From assembly GCA_015075375.1 (NCBI GenBank), contig JABTUM010000001.1:305201-369200 (forward strand): 64,000 nt of DNA, given 5' to 3'. Position 1 is the first letter of the stretch. The number at the start of each line of letters is the position of its first letter. Below, piece after piece: positions 43,402 through 51,809 of the stretch. The translations under genes were made by a program, and so were the position numbers. The notes beneath the pieces were generated by a model. It was not told where the DNA came from. It searched no databases and worked only from the letters and a program-made list of their open reading frames with translations. This stretch comes from Planctomycetota bacterium. GTDB taxonomy: Bacteria; Planctomycetota; SZUA-567; H5-PLA8.

Positions 43402-44199
43402 TTACCGTGTGGCCGCCAGCAATACGCACAGCCCCGCCATCAGGAAGCAGTACGGCGCGAAGCGCGGCAGCAGCCCGCGCTTCGCCACGTGTTTAAGCAG
43501 ACTCATCGCCGCAATGCCCGAGACCAGCGCCGCGGCGAATCCCGCCGCCAGCGGCCCCGGACTCACCGCCGCCAACTGCCCGATCTGGCTCGACTCGATC
43601 GCCAGCGCCCCGACGATCGCCGGCGCGCCCAGCAGGAAACTGAACGCCACCGCTTGTTCGGCCGAGACGCCGCACAAGCGCCCCGCCGAGATCGTCAGCC
43701 CCGAACGCGAACAGCCCGGCGCGATCGCCAGCGCCTGCGCCAGCCCGATCACCAGCGCGTCGCCCCAGCGCACGTGCCAGGCCGCCGCCGCCGGCATCCC
43801 CTCCCCCGCCCCGTCCGCCGCCGAACCCTCTTCGCGGCCCACTTTCCACAAGAACGATCCCGTGATGCAGAAGCACCACGCCAGAGCCAGCGGATGGCTC
43901 GCCAGCGATTCCATCTCGTGCCGCCAGATCAGACCGATCAGCGCCGTCGGAATGCTCGCCACCAGCAGGATCAGCAGCAGCCGCCGGTTCTCGCGCGCCA
44001 GCGAAACCAGCAGCCGCCCGAAGACCCCGAAGATCACCAGCAGCGTCGCCCCGTGCACCAGCACGTCGAAGGCCGTGCTGCTCGCCGTCCGCTCCCCGAA
44101 AAGCAGATGCCCCACCGCCAGATGCCCCGACGAAGAGACCGGCAGGAACTCGGTCACGCCTTGCAGCAGACCCAGCACGATCGCTTCCCAGTAGCTCAC
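43402..44199 (-). CDS. uppP: Undecaprenyl-diphosphate phosphatase (BacA/UppP)
   Basis: 265 aa, about eight membrane helices. The two conserved active-site regions are intact: LLQGVTEFLPVSSSGHL near the N-terminus and CSRSGLTISAGRLCG in the middle. The enzyme dephosphorylates C55-PP to the lipid carrier used for peptidoglycan and other envelope glycans, and its overproduction gives bacitracin tolerance. The GTG start at 44199 is chosen because GAGGG lies just upstream and the family begins with (M)SYWEAIVLGLLQG; the frame continues further 5' without similarity. It is co-transcribed with ftsK. Confidence 0.96.
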   Translation of the reverse strand: MSYWEAIVLGLLQGVTEFLPVSSSGHLAVGHLLFGERTASSTAFDVLVHGATLLVIFGVFGRLLVSLARENRRLLLILLVASIPTALIGLIWRHEMESLASHPLALAWCFCITGSFLWKVGREEGSAADGAGEGMPAAAAWHVRWGDALVIGLAQALAIAPGCSRSGLTISAGRLCGVSAEQAVAFSFLLGAPAIVGALAIESSQIGQLAAVSPGPLAAGFAAALVSGIAAMSLLKHVAKRGLLPRFAPYCFLMAGLCVLLAATR

Positions 44200-44535
44200 G
44201 CGCTTACCCTCGCTGAAAACGGAGCCGCGCCCGCTCCAGACGAGGGCGCAGAACACGCTCGATTCGGTATCGGCCGATGAGGGGTCCGGCTGGACGGAAA
44301 TTAAGGCCCGGCCACGCAAGGCAACGCGGCCCGGAGCCTGGAGTTAGACGCACGAGCGCAACCAAATCCAACGCCACCGGCCGCCGCCCAGCTCCCTATA
44401 AGGAGCGGCCCCGATGCCCGCGCGCAACTAAAGGAAGGAAAAACCGAGCCCAATGAGCCGCCGGACGCAAAGGAAGGTGCAGCCGCCCCGACGGGCCCTT
44501 GCCGTTAACTGGCCACCGGAAACGGGAAACCTAGC
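44200..44535. other. Gene-free interval between uppP and the hydrolase gene
   Basis: 336 bp with no convincing coding frame. It should hold the uppP-ftsK promoter (minus strand) and the 3' end of the upstream hydrolase unit. A small inverted repeat GCTCC-CTATAA-GGAGC is visible at about 44391-44406; no T-run follows, so it is not a clear terminator. Nothing else was recognised. Confidence 0.4.
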
Positions 44536-46641
44536 CTACTCCGCCGCCGGCAACCCCAGCGCCTCGCTCAACGCATCCAGCGTCGCCGGCGCATGATCCG
44601 TCGTGCGCACGCGCAGCGCCTCCGGCGCGTCGAAGCGCTTGTACAGAAGCTGCGTGAAGGCGTACGCGCGAGCGACCTCCTCGGCGGGCATCCGTTCGCG
44701 CCGTTCGTTGACCGTATTCAAGAGCGTCAGCGGGCGCGGCGCGACGCTCGCCGCCACCTGCGGCAGATCGTAATCGTTCAAGACCCCGCCCAAGAACATG
44801 CTGAAATGGTGGTTATGCAGGCGGTGCGCCACCAGGCTCTTGTACGTGCCCAGCCCGCGCAAGAGCGCCACGCGCCGGACCTTCGGGTCCAGCGCCGACG
44901 CGTACAGCGCCCACAGCGCGCCGCGGCCTACGCCCACCAGAGAAACCTCCTCCGCCTGCACGTCCGGCCTCGTGCGCAGATACTCCAGCGCGCGAAGCGT
45001 ATCGAAGACGCGCATTCCGAAGAGATTCAGCCCCGCGTTCAGCGCGCGCCGAGCCCACATCGACTCCGGGCCCATCAGCAGCTTCTCGTACGGATCGCCG
45101 TCCAGCCGCTCAGGCTGCAAGCGCGTCTCACCCGTGCCCCGCACATCGATGGAAAGGATGTGGTACCCCGCCGCCGCCAGCCGCGTCATCCACGGCCCGA
45201 TCGCGCTGATCGCCGCCACGCCCCGGTCGTGCACCGCCAGCACCACCGGACGCATCCGCCGGCCCTGGTCGTCGTCCGGAGGCGTATAAAACGCGTACGG
45301 AAGATAAATCCCCTCGTCGACGATCAAACGCCCCTTCTCGACGCTCAGGCCCCAGTCCGTGCTGTGGCTCTCGACATGCCCTTCCACCGGACCCGTCGGC
45401 TCCGGCATCTGCAAGCGCGCCGCCATCCGCCGCCGCAATTCTTCCTGCATCTTTCGAGCCGACTCCGCGTCGCGCGGAAGCTCCGCCGCCGGCGGCAGAT
45501 CCCCGGTCACCGCAAGGTGCCGGTGAAAGAGGTCCGCGTGCCCCAGCGAATTCCCCACCTGGCCCGTCTCCGTCGCCTGCAGGACCGCGGCCTTCTCCGT
45601 CGGCGCCTGCGTCTCGCGCACGTCCTGATTCGGAAGGCCGAAGGCCTTGGCCAAAAACTCCGCCGCGCGCACGCGCAGCACCCGGCCCACCGCCGCCCCC
45701 GGCTCCAGCGTGCACGTCTCGAACGCCCCCGCGCCCCCGGCCCGAGTGTACGCCGCACGCAATTCCTCCACGTGCCCCGCCATCGGATCGGCCTCGCTCG
45801 CGCGGTGCGGGTACGTCAGCAGCAGCGGCTTCGGAGCCAGCGCGATCAGGTGGTCCACCGGCGCCACCCCGCGAGGCAGCGCGCCGAAAAGATTCTGGTC
45901 CACGCAGCCGCCGCCCAGCGGATCCAGTTCCTCCGCGCCCAGCACGCACACCGCCGCCGCGATCCGCTCGTCCAGGCACGCCAGGAAACGCAGAACCGCC
46001 GTCCCGCCGTCCAAGCCCACCACGCCCACCCGAGCCCCGTCGACGTCGCTGCGTTCGGCCAGCACGTCCAGCGCGCGGATCGCCTCCCACGTCATCGAGC
46101 GGCCCAGATGCCGCCCCGTCAGGAAGAGCATGTTGCCCAGATGCGTGTGCTCGGCCGCCACCGTGTGCCCGATCCAGCTCCGCCGCATCGGCACGTCGAA
46201 GAACTGAATCCGCTCGCCCTGCCCCAACTGGTCGAAGACCAGCGTCACGATCCCGCGCCGCGCCAGCATCTGCGCCATGCGCTGGTACTCCGCCGCCGCC
46301 TTGCCCTCGACGTTGTGATTGCTCAACAGCAGCGCCGCCGGACGCTTCGACGCCGGCCCCGCCGGCACGTATACGTTCGCCGTCGCCAGAATGTCCGCGC
46401 GGCTCAGGAACGTCACCACCTCGACCGTGTACCCCTCGCGCGGCAATCGGTCGATGAGCTGCAACGACAACGACACGCGCTCCGGAAGCGCGCCCAGAAT
46501 CTCCGCCGTCACCGCCCGCACATCCGCCTGCCGCGCGCGTAACGCGGCCGCATCCGCGATGCCTGCCATGCGCTGCGCCCGCAGCCGCAACTGAGCTTCG
46601 GCCTTGGTCCGGATGTAGGTTTCAACGATGCCTTCGTGCAT
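44536..46641 (-). CDS. Tandem alpha/beta-hydrolase-fold protein lacking both Ser nucleophiles
   Basis: 701 aa, no signal peptide. There are two hydrolase-like domains. The first (about residues 75-340) has RPAALLLSNHNVEGK as oxyanion strand and an elbow that reads VVGLD211GGTAVL, with Asp instead of Ser. The second (about 440-700) has VVLAVHDRG and SIDVRGTGET strands and an elbow of LVGVG572RGALWAL, with Gly instead of Ser. Both copies should be unable to act as ordinary Ser hydrolases. The protein parallels the 721-aa protein at 21425-23590, whose second elbow is also Gly (at the equivalent position 574). Asp is a nucleophile in haloalkane dehalogenases and epoxide hydrolases, so domain 1 might use another chemistry. 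The start at 46641 is the ATG that matches the conserved beginning. Confidence 0.75.
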   Translation of the reverse strand: MHEGIVETYIRTKAEAQLRLRAQRMAGIADAAALRARQADVRAVTAEILGALPERVSLSLQLIDRLPREGYTVEVVTFLSRADILATANVYVPAGPASKRPAALLLSNHNVEGKAAAEYQRMAQMLARRGIVTLVFDQLGQGERIQFFDVPMRRSWIGHTVAAEHTHLGNMLFLTGRHLGRSMTWEAIRALDVLAERSDVDGARVGVVGLDGGTAVLRFLACLDERIAAAVCVLGAEELDPLGGGCVDQNLFGALPRGVAPVDHLIALAPKPLLLTYPHRASEADPMAGHVEELRAAYTRAGGAGAFETCTLEPGAAVGRVLRVRAAEFLAKAFGLPNQDVRETQAPTEKAAVLQATETGQVGNSLGHADLFHRHLAVTGDLPPAAELPRDAESARKMQEELRRRMAARLQMPEPTGPVEGHVESHSTDWGLSVEKGRLIVDEGIYLPYAFYTPPDDDQGRRMRPVVLAVHDRGVAAISAIGPWMTRLAAAGYHILSIDVRGTGETRLQPERLDGDPYEKLLMGPESMWARRALNAGLNLFGMRVFDTLRALEYLRTRPDVQAEEVSLVGVGRGALWALYASALDPKVRRVALLRGLGTYKSLVAHRLHNHHFSMFLGGVLNDYDLPQVAASVAPRPLTLLNTVNERRERMPAEEVARAYAFTQLLYKRFDAPEALRVRTTDHAPATLDALSEALGLPAAE

Positions 46642-46967
46642 GCCCGTTCCTCTGATGCGAACGACTCCGCGCCGCGCGCGCGGGCGGGCAAGCGCGCGCC
46701 GCGCGGAATCGTCAGGAAACATGGAAGCGAGAAAGAGCGAACCGGCGGCGCGTGAATACGAATCGCAAAGGTGAACGGCGTGCTCGCACCGCCACGATGC
46801 TACGCACCTAAATGTAGCACGCGAATCGTCCCAGCGGCAAACTTTCGCCCAAATTCCGGCGCGCCTTTGGACCGCCCGCCCGCAGGCTTGCCCGAGCCGA
46901 TACTCGATGTTTAGACGTTTGAAGGTTATTGGGTGCCTGCCGTTTGAAGTTTGCGGTTAAAGCCCGC
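46642..46967. other. Gene-free interval upstream of the nucleophile-less hydrolase
   Basis: 326 bp without a convincing coding frame. It holds an inverted repeat TGCTAC / GTAGCA (46798-46803 and 46814-46819, 10-bp spacer) about 160 bp upstream of the hydrolase start, which could be an operator. A short alternating GC stretch (about 46668-46700) also occurs. No terminator of the convincing type was seen. Confidence 0.35.
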
Positions 46968-48371
46968 CTACAACAAAACCTCTGTCCCCGCCTCCAGCGG
47001 CGGCAAGCCCAGCCGGTCCAGCCCCGAACCGTCGTCGCTCGTCAGCGGCGATATCTCCAGCCGCAGCCGCGGTTCGCCTTGCGCGTCTCGCGGAACCTTC
47101 TGCCCCGCCGCGTCCAGCCAGCGCGCGTACTGCCGCATCAAGTACGCCCGCGCCGTCGCCGGACTGTCTTCGCCTTCCGCATTCTTCACCGGCGCGAACT
47201 CCTCCTCGCGCGCCACTTCCATCGTCACCGCCGCCTTCGCCTGCGGCAGCGCATCGAAGACGAACGTCTCGAACTTGATCCCGTTCTTCTCGCCCGGCTT
47301 CAGCTTCACCGGCTGGCCTTGCTCGTCCACGCACGGCACGGCCTTTTCGGCCTTATGGTACGGAAGCCGAAAGCCGCCCGCGTTCAGCCGCTCCACGAAG
47401 CCCAGATCCAGCACGTGAATCGCGATGCTCCCCGCACTGAAGCGCAGCGAACCGTCCTTGTTCACCGCCTTCGCCTGCTCTTCCGGCAAGTCGCTGTACT
47501 CGATCACTCCCAGCTTCCCGTCGAGGTACCCGATCACCCCGACTTTCTCCTTCCAGTCGCGCTTGCGCACGACCTTGCTCGACATCTCCGCGCCGGCCTG
47601 CAAGTGGTAGCCCACGAAGACCGGATCGGCGATCTTCACCAGCACGTTATCGACCTGGAAATAGTGCAGCGTATCCACGCCCTGCCCGCGCAGCCACGCG
47701 ACGGCGCCCGAATCGTGCAGCGCCTTGATCGACCCCCCGTGCCCGTTCGGCGCCAGCGCCAGGCTCGAACGCGACTCCAAAAGGAGCTTCCCGCGCCGGT
47801 CAACGGCCGGCATGTTCTCCTGCACGATGAACCGCACGCTCTCCGCGCCCAGTCCGTGGTAATCGCGCTTCTCGAAATACCTCCGCGTCGCCGCGTCGTT
47901 GGCCGAACTCGTCATGATCACCCACGGCAGCGCGGTCTTGTGCCGCTTGCGCAGCGCCTTGATCTTCTCGGCGTGCAACTGAAAGAGCGTCCGCTCCGAG
48001 ACCGGCCCGATCTCGAACGCGCCCTTCGGCCCGTCGAAGCCCAGCCGCGTGCCCTGCCCGCCCGCGACCAGAAACGCCGCCACGCGCCCCTTGCGCAACG
48101 CCTCCACGCCCGCGTTCTTGGCATCCCGCTCGCGCCGCAGATCGTCCGCCGATTTCGGCAAACCGATCACCGGCGCCGGCTCGATGCGGGCCGCCGGAGC
48201 GCCCCCCGCCGCGGACAGTTCCCGCGTCAGCCGCGCCAGCAGGTCGAAGTCCAGCGCGTGCAACTGCCCCAGCAACTGCGCGCGCTCGCCTTCCGGCAAG
48301 CGGTCCCAGAAGCGCAGGACCTGCTCCTGCTCCCGCGCGCGTAACGTCTCCAACAGCCGTTCGACGCTCAT
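46968..48371 (-). CDS. UDP-sugar pyrophosphorylase, eukaryotic UAP1/UDPGP type
   Basis: 467 aa. The UDPGP-type nucleotidyltransferase motif is LVAGGQGTRLGFDGPKGAFEIGPVSERTLFQLHAEKI (about residues 97-133), the form found in eukaryotic UDP-GlcNAc pyrophosphorylases. The blocks WVIMTSSANDAATRRYFEKRDYHGLGAESVRFIVQENMPAVD, PNGHGGSIKALHDSGAVAWLRGQGVDTLHYFQVDNVLVKIADP and GFRLPYHKAEKAVPCVDEQGQPVKLKPGEKNGIKFETFVFDALPQAK are the same as in UAP1 proteins. It probably makes UDP-GlcNAc (or UDP-Glc/GalNAc) from UTP and the sugar 1-phosphate, for peptidoglycan or other glycans. The ATG overlaps the stop of the upstream phosphatase gene by 4 bp (ATGA). Confidence 0.93.
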   Translation of the reverse strand: MSVERLLETLRAREQEQVLRFWDRLPEGERAQLLGQLHALDFDLLARLTRELSAAGGAPAARIEPAPVIGLPKSADDLRRERDAKNAGVEALRKGRVAAFLVAGGQGTRLGFDGPKGAFEIGPVSERTLFQLHAEKIKALRKRHKTALPWVIMTSSANDAATRRYFEKRDYHGLGAESVRFIVQENMPAVDRRGKLLLESRSSLALAPNGHGGSIKALHDSGAVAWLRGQGVDTLHYFQVDNVLVKIADPVFVGYHLQAGAEMSSKVVRKRDWKEKVGVIGYLDGKLGVIEYSDLPEEQAKAVNKDGSLRFSAGSIAIHVLDLGFVERLNAGGFRLPYHKAEKAVPCVDEQGQPVKLKPGEKNGIKFETFVFDALPQAKAAVTMEVAREEEFAPVKNAEGEDSPATARAYLMRQYARWLDAAGQKVPRDAQGEPRLRLEISPLTSDDGSGLDRLGLPPLEAGTEVLL

Positions 48372-48874
48372 GGCGTCATCGTCTCCGCAAAGCGCCGCAC
48401 CCACTCTTCCTGCTCACCAGTATCGGGCACGCGCATCCCGCGCGCCGCGCTGATCCGGTCCAGCGCCTCGTCCGCCGTCAGCCCCAGCAGAATCAGCGTG
48501 CACGCCGCCATCAGCGTCGCCCGCCCGATCCCCGCGAAGCAGTGCACCGCCACCGACCGGCCCGAATCGATCTCCTGCTTCAGCTTCAACGCGAACGCCC
48601 GCGCCTCCGCCATATCTTCGGGCACGCCGTGGTCTTGAATCGGAAACGCCAGGAAGCGCAGCCCCGCGCCCTCGCAGCACGGCCGCTCGTCTTGAAGCTG
48701 CAAGACCTCGGCGTCGTACGGTTCCAGCAGCGAGACGACCGTCTGCACGCCTTCGCGGCGCAACGCCTCCATCTGAGCGGGCAGGAACTCCGCGCCGTAC
48801 GGGTGCGCCATCGTGCCCAAGCGGCCCGGCGACACCCCTTCGATCCAATGGACCTTGCAGCGCAGGCTGCCCAT
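48368..48874 (-). CDS. Dual-specificity protein phosphatase-like protein
   Basis: 168 aa, cytoplasmic. The PTP/DSP loop is complete, HC112FAGIGR118A (C-x5-R), and the general acid is probably Asp in PIQDHGVPE (about residue 81). Such enzymes remove phosphate from Tyr/Ser/Thr or from other phosphoesters such as glycans. The ATG at 48874 has GGGGAAAG upstream, better than the in-frame ATG nine codons earlier. It overlaps the UDP-sugar pyrophosphorylase gene by 4 bp (ATGA), a classic sign of coupled translation, and lies downstream of fabI on the same strand with a terminator between them. Confidence 0.88.
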   Translation of the reverse strand: MGSLRCKVHWIEGVSPGRLGTMAHPYGAEFLPAQMEALRREGVQTVVSLLEPYDAEVLQLQDERPCCEGAGLRFLAFPIQDHGVPEDMAEARAFALKLKQEIDSGRSVAVHCFAGIGRATLMAACTLILLGLTADEALDRISAARGMRVPDTGEQEEWVRRFAETMTP

Positions 48875-48906
48875 GGCTTTCCCCGAATCCGCCGCCGGCA
48901 TGCGAT

Positions 48907-48931
48907 AAAAAAAGCGGCCCTATGCGGCCGC
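48907..48931 (-). terminator. Intrinsic terminator of fabI
   Basis: On the minus strand a 6-bp GC stem (GCGGCC at 48914-48919 with GGCCGC at 48926-48931, 6-nt loop) is followed by seven T residues. It lies about 80 bp after the fabI stop and directly before the phosphatase gene. Confidence 0.8.
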
Positions 48932-49009
48932 CCGCAAAGCAGCGCGGCGAACCTTCGATCTCGGAGCGCTCCAGCGAATCAATGACGTACCGCGCCGCGT
49001 CCGTGCGGC

Positions 49010-49912
49010 TTACTGCGCCGCGCCCGCCAGAGCGTTCGGCTCCATCCCCATCGAATGATAGCCCTTGTCCACGTAGACCGTGGTCCCGGAGATACCCTGC
49101 CCCAGCGCCGAACACAGAAACGCCGCGGTGTTCCCCACGTCGGCGGCCGTATTGTTTTCCGGCAGCGCGCTGTTCTTCTTGTAGTAATCGATCATCAGTT
49201 CGATCGTCCCGATCGCCTTCGCCGCGCGGCTCGCCAGCGGGCCGGCGCTGATCGTATTCACGCGCACGCCGTACTTCCGCCCCGCCTCGAACGCCAGCAC
49301 CCGCGTATCGCTCTCCAGCGCCGCCTTCGCGCTGCTCATCCCGCCGCCGTACCCCGGAATCACCCGCTCGCTGGCCATGTACGTCAGCGAGACCACCGCC
49401 CCGCCGGGGCGCATCAGCGGCCCGAAACGCTGCACCAGGCTCACCATCGAATACGCGCTCGCGCTCACCGCCGCCAGATAACCCTTCCGGCTCGTCTCCA
49501 GCAGCGGCTTCTTCACCTCCGGACCGTTCGCCAGCGAATGAACCAGGATGTCCACGCTCTGCGGACCGTGCTCCGCCGCCCAGGCCGCCGCCACTTCCGA
49601 GATGCTGTAGTTCGTGAGTTCCTTGTAGCGCTTGTCGTCGCGAATCTCCGGAGGCACGTCTTCCGGCGTATCGAACGCCGCATCCAGCGGATACACCTTT
49701 TCGATCTTCATCTTGCCGCCGCCCGGCAACTCCAAGTCCAGCTTGTCGCGCTCCAGGCTCTTCGAAAAAAGCCCCAGCACCGGCGGCCACGTCCCGACGC
49801 TCACCGACGCCCCCGCCGCCGCCAGCGCCTTGCAGATCGACCAGCCGTACCCGTGATCGTCCGCAATCCCCGCCACGAACGCCCGCTTCCCCGTCAAATC
49901 GATGTTCAGCAT
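49010..49912 (-). CDS. fabI: Enoyl-[acyl-carrier-protein] reductase (NADH), FabI
   Basis: 300 aa, of the longer plant/chlamydial ENR type. The Rossmann opening is [71 protein letters not shown] marks the family, and the catalytic Tyr-x6-Lys is in [26 protein letters not shown]. The insertion [28 protein letters not shown] is typical of plant/Chlamydia-type FabI. It carries out the last reduction in fatty-acid elongation, the target of triclosan. The start is ATG 49912 or ATG 49921; GAGG is 11 and 2 bp upstream respectively, so 49912 is preferred. It is a single-gene unit with its own terminator. Confidence 0.96.
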   Translation of the reverse strand: MLNIDLTGKRAFVAGIADDHGYGWSICKALAAAGASVSVGTWPPVLGLFSKSLERDKLDLELPGGGKMKIEKVYPLDAAFDTPEDVPPEIRDDKRYKELTNYSISEVAAAWAAEHGPQSVDILVHSLANGPEVKKPLLETSRKGYLAAVSASAYSMVSLVQRFGPLMRPGGAVVSLTYMASERVIPGYGGGMSSAKAALESDTRVLAFEAGRKYGVRVNTISAGPLASRAAKAIGTIELMIDYYKKNSALPENNTAADVGNTAAFLCSALGQGISGTTVYVDKGYHSMGMEPNALAGAAQ

Positions 49913-50006
49913 CGTCAACATGTCCTCGTCAGGTTCGATGATGGATGAACTGCTGCCGAGACTATACCGAGTGACGGAGAAGATGAAAGCGCGGGAGAAC
50001 GGTACG

Positions 50007-50030
50007 CGGTGAACGGTGAACCGTGAACGG
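50007..50030. repeat. Short tandem/inverted GGTGAAC repeat
   Basis: CGGTGAAC occurs twice in tandem (50007-50014, 50014-50021), followed by CGTGAACGG, in the gap between fabI and the sulfatase gene. It is probably a small intergenic repeat; no function is evident. The rest of this 292-bp gap shows nothing recognisable. Confidence 0.4.
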
Positions 50031-50204
50031 AAAGGCGCATGCCTTAAGGCGCCGCATGGACGCGATGCAACGAATGCTTTGGCCACTGCCCGGCCACGCC
50101 GTGCCGTGCCCTGCGCGTCCCGCCGGGACGCGTAAGGCGCACCAACTCATATATCCTGGGATTGCTAACCGCCCGCCGTTAGATCGATGCGGCAACTCGC
50201 CCTT

Positions 50205-51650
50205 CTACACCGCGTTCCGCGTCATCACTTCCTCCGCCGCGCCGGGCATGCCGCGTTCGAGCAGATACTCCACGTAACGATCGCGGTGCCCGCGCGTCGC
50301 GCACGGACCGCCTTCGTGAATCACCGTGTTCAACGGATCGGCGTACGCCTGCGGGCGCGAGACCAGATCGTGCGTCCACGCCAGCAGGTGCCGGCTCCCC
50401 TGCGCCACCAGCTCAGGACGCTCGCCCGACAAATCGCGCGTCTCGTGCGGATCGCGCTTCACGTCGAAGAGCAACGTCGGCGGCAGCGGCTTCAACCCCG
50501 GATGCAGCGTCTGGATCAGCAGGTAATCGTCCCAGCGCACGCTGCGCTGGCACGTCCACAAGCCCTGCCCCAGCACCAGGCTCTCCCGCCCGCGCCACGC
50601 CTCCCCGCGCAACGCCGCCGCGAAACTCGTCCCGTCCCACAGCGCCGGACGCTCCGCCCCGGCCAATTCCGCGATCGTCGCCGTCAAATCCAGGTTGTAG
50701 CAAAGCCCTTCGTGCCGCCCCGGCTTCGTCACGCCCGGCCAGCGCACGATCAGCGGGATATGCGCCGTCGCTTCGTCGGCGCAATGGTGGTCGCCGTAGA
50801 CGTTCAACTCGCCCTGCTGCTCGCCGTGGTCCGCGCTGAAAATAATCGCCGTATCGTCCAGCACGCCTTGCCGTTCGAGTTCCCCCAGCACCTGCCCGAT
50901 ATGGTCGTCCATGTAGCGGATGCCCGTATCGTACCCGTCGATCCAGGTCTTGAAATCCTCGCGCGTGCGCAACGCATCCACCTCGCGCGCGGTGGGCTTG
51001 GGATTGCGGTAGCGGTAGTTGATCGGCTCCGAAGCGCTGCGCGGGCCGTAGCTGGCGTGCTGCCGCTCCAACGTCTCGGCATCGGGCCACGCCGGCGCCG
51101 GTTCGTGCGCGAACGGGTTCCCGTATTCGGGGGGCGTGCGGTACGGGCGGTGCGGGTCCCAATAATTAAGGTGCAAGAACCAGCGGTCGCGCTTCGCGTT
51201 CGCTTCCAGCCACGGCAACGCCGCCGCGTTCGTCTCGCTCGCGATCTCGTGCCCGGCCTTGCCCGTATCCAGCACCTCGCGGAAACCCGCGCCGCTGTGC
51301 CACGCCGAATGGCGCTGGATAAAAGGAGAGATGAAGCACGTGTACCAGCCCGCCGTCACCAGCGCCCGCGGCAAAGCCGCGTCGGCCGAGCGAGCGCCCC
51401 CGCCCATGTTCGGGCGCCGCGGATGCGAAGGCGTCCCGTGGTGCGTCACCACGCCCGTTTTGAATCCGAATTGCCCGGTCAACAGCGCCGTGCGTGACGG
51501 CAAACACGGCGTGTCCGACGCATAGCAGTTCCCGAAGACCGCCGCCTCCCGCGCGATCCGGTCGATCTGCGGCGACGTCTGCCGAGCGTACCCGTAGCAG
51601 CCCAAATGATCGGGCCGGCAACTGTCCATGTCGATGTAGAGGATACGCAA
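50205..51650 (-). CDS. Sulfatase, Cys-type (first of a tandem pair)
   Basis: 481 aa with a TTG start. The formylglycine signature is SDTPC49LPSRTALLTG (C-x-P-x-R), with metal ligands D7 and D9 (LYIDMDS) and a late DHGEQQGE block; it is an alkaline-phosphatase-superfamily sulfatase. The TTG at 51650 is chosen since GGGAG lies about 9 bp upstream and the protein then aligns end to end with the sulfatase at 51810-53282 (both Cys at residue 49). No signal peptide is seen, so the enzyme appears cytoplasmic or is exported by another route. The substrate is not predictable; polysaccharide sulfate esters are typical. It needs a formylglycine-generating enzyme. Confidence 0.92.
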   Translation of the reverse strand: MRILYIDMDSCRPDHLGCYGYARQTSPQIDRIAREAAVFGNCYASDTPCLPSRTALLTGQFGFKTGVVTHHGTPSHPRRPNMGGGARSADAALPRALVTAGWYTCFISPFIQRHSAWHSGAGFREVLDTGKAGHEIASETNAAALPWLEANAKRDRWFLHLNYWDPHRPYRTPPEYGNPFAHEPAPAWPDAETLERQHASYGPRSASEPINYRYRNPKPTAREVDALRTREDFKTWIDGYDTGIRYMDDHIGQVLGELERQGVLDDTAIIFSADHGEQQGELNVYGDHHCADEATAHIPLIVRWPGVTKPGRHEGLCYNLDLTATIAELAGAERPALWDGTSFAAALRGEAWRGRESLVLGQGLWTCQRSVRWDDYLLIQTLHPGLKPLPPTLLFDVKRDPHETRDLSGERPELVAQGSRHLLAWTHDLVSRPQAYADPLNTVIHEGGPCATRGHRDRYVEYLLERGMPGAAEEVMTRNAV

Positions 51651-51667
51651 GACGGTTTTCTCCCAGG

Positions 51668-51788
51668 CGATTTTGGATTGGGGATGGAACGGCCACCGCG
51701 CCGCCATCCCGATGCGTGTCCCATGATCTTGCGCGTCCCGGGATAACGCCAACGCCTCCCGCGTCAGAATCGTCCCAATCCAAAATCG
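51668..51788. repeat. Perfect 15-bp inverted repeat between the sulfatase genes
   Basis: CGATTTTGGATTGGG (51668-51682) is repeated exactly as its reverse complement CCCAATCCAAAATCG (51774-51788), 91 bp apart. A further partial copy, AATCCAAAATC, follows at about 51798-51808. The pattern is MITE-like or could form a long-loop hairpin; no transposase gene is attached. Confidence 0.55.
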
Positions 51789-51809
51789 GCAATCGGCAAT
51801 CCAAAATCC

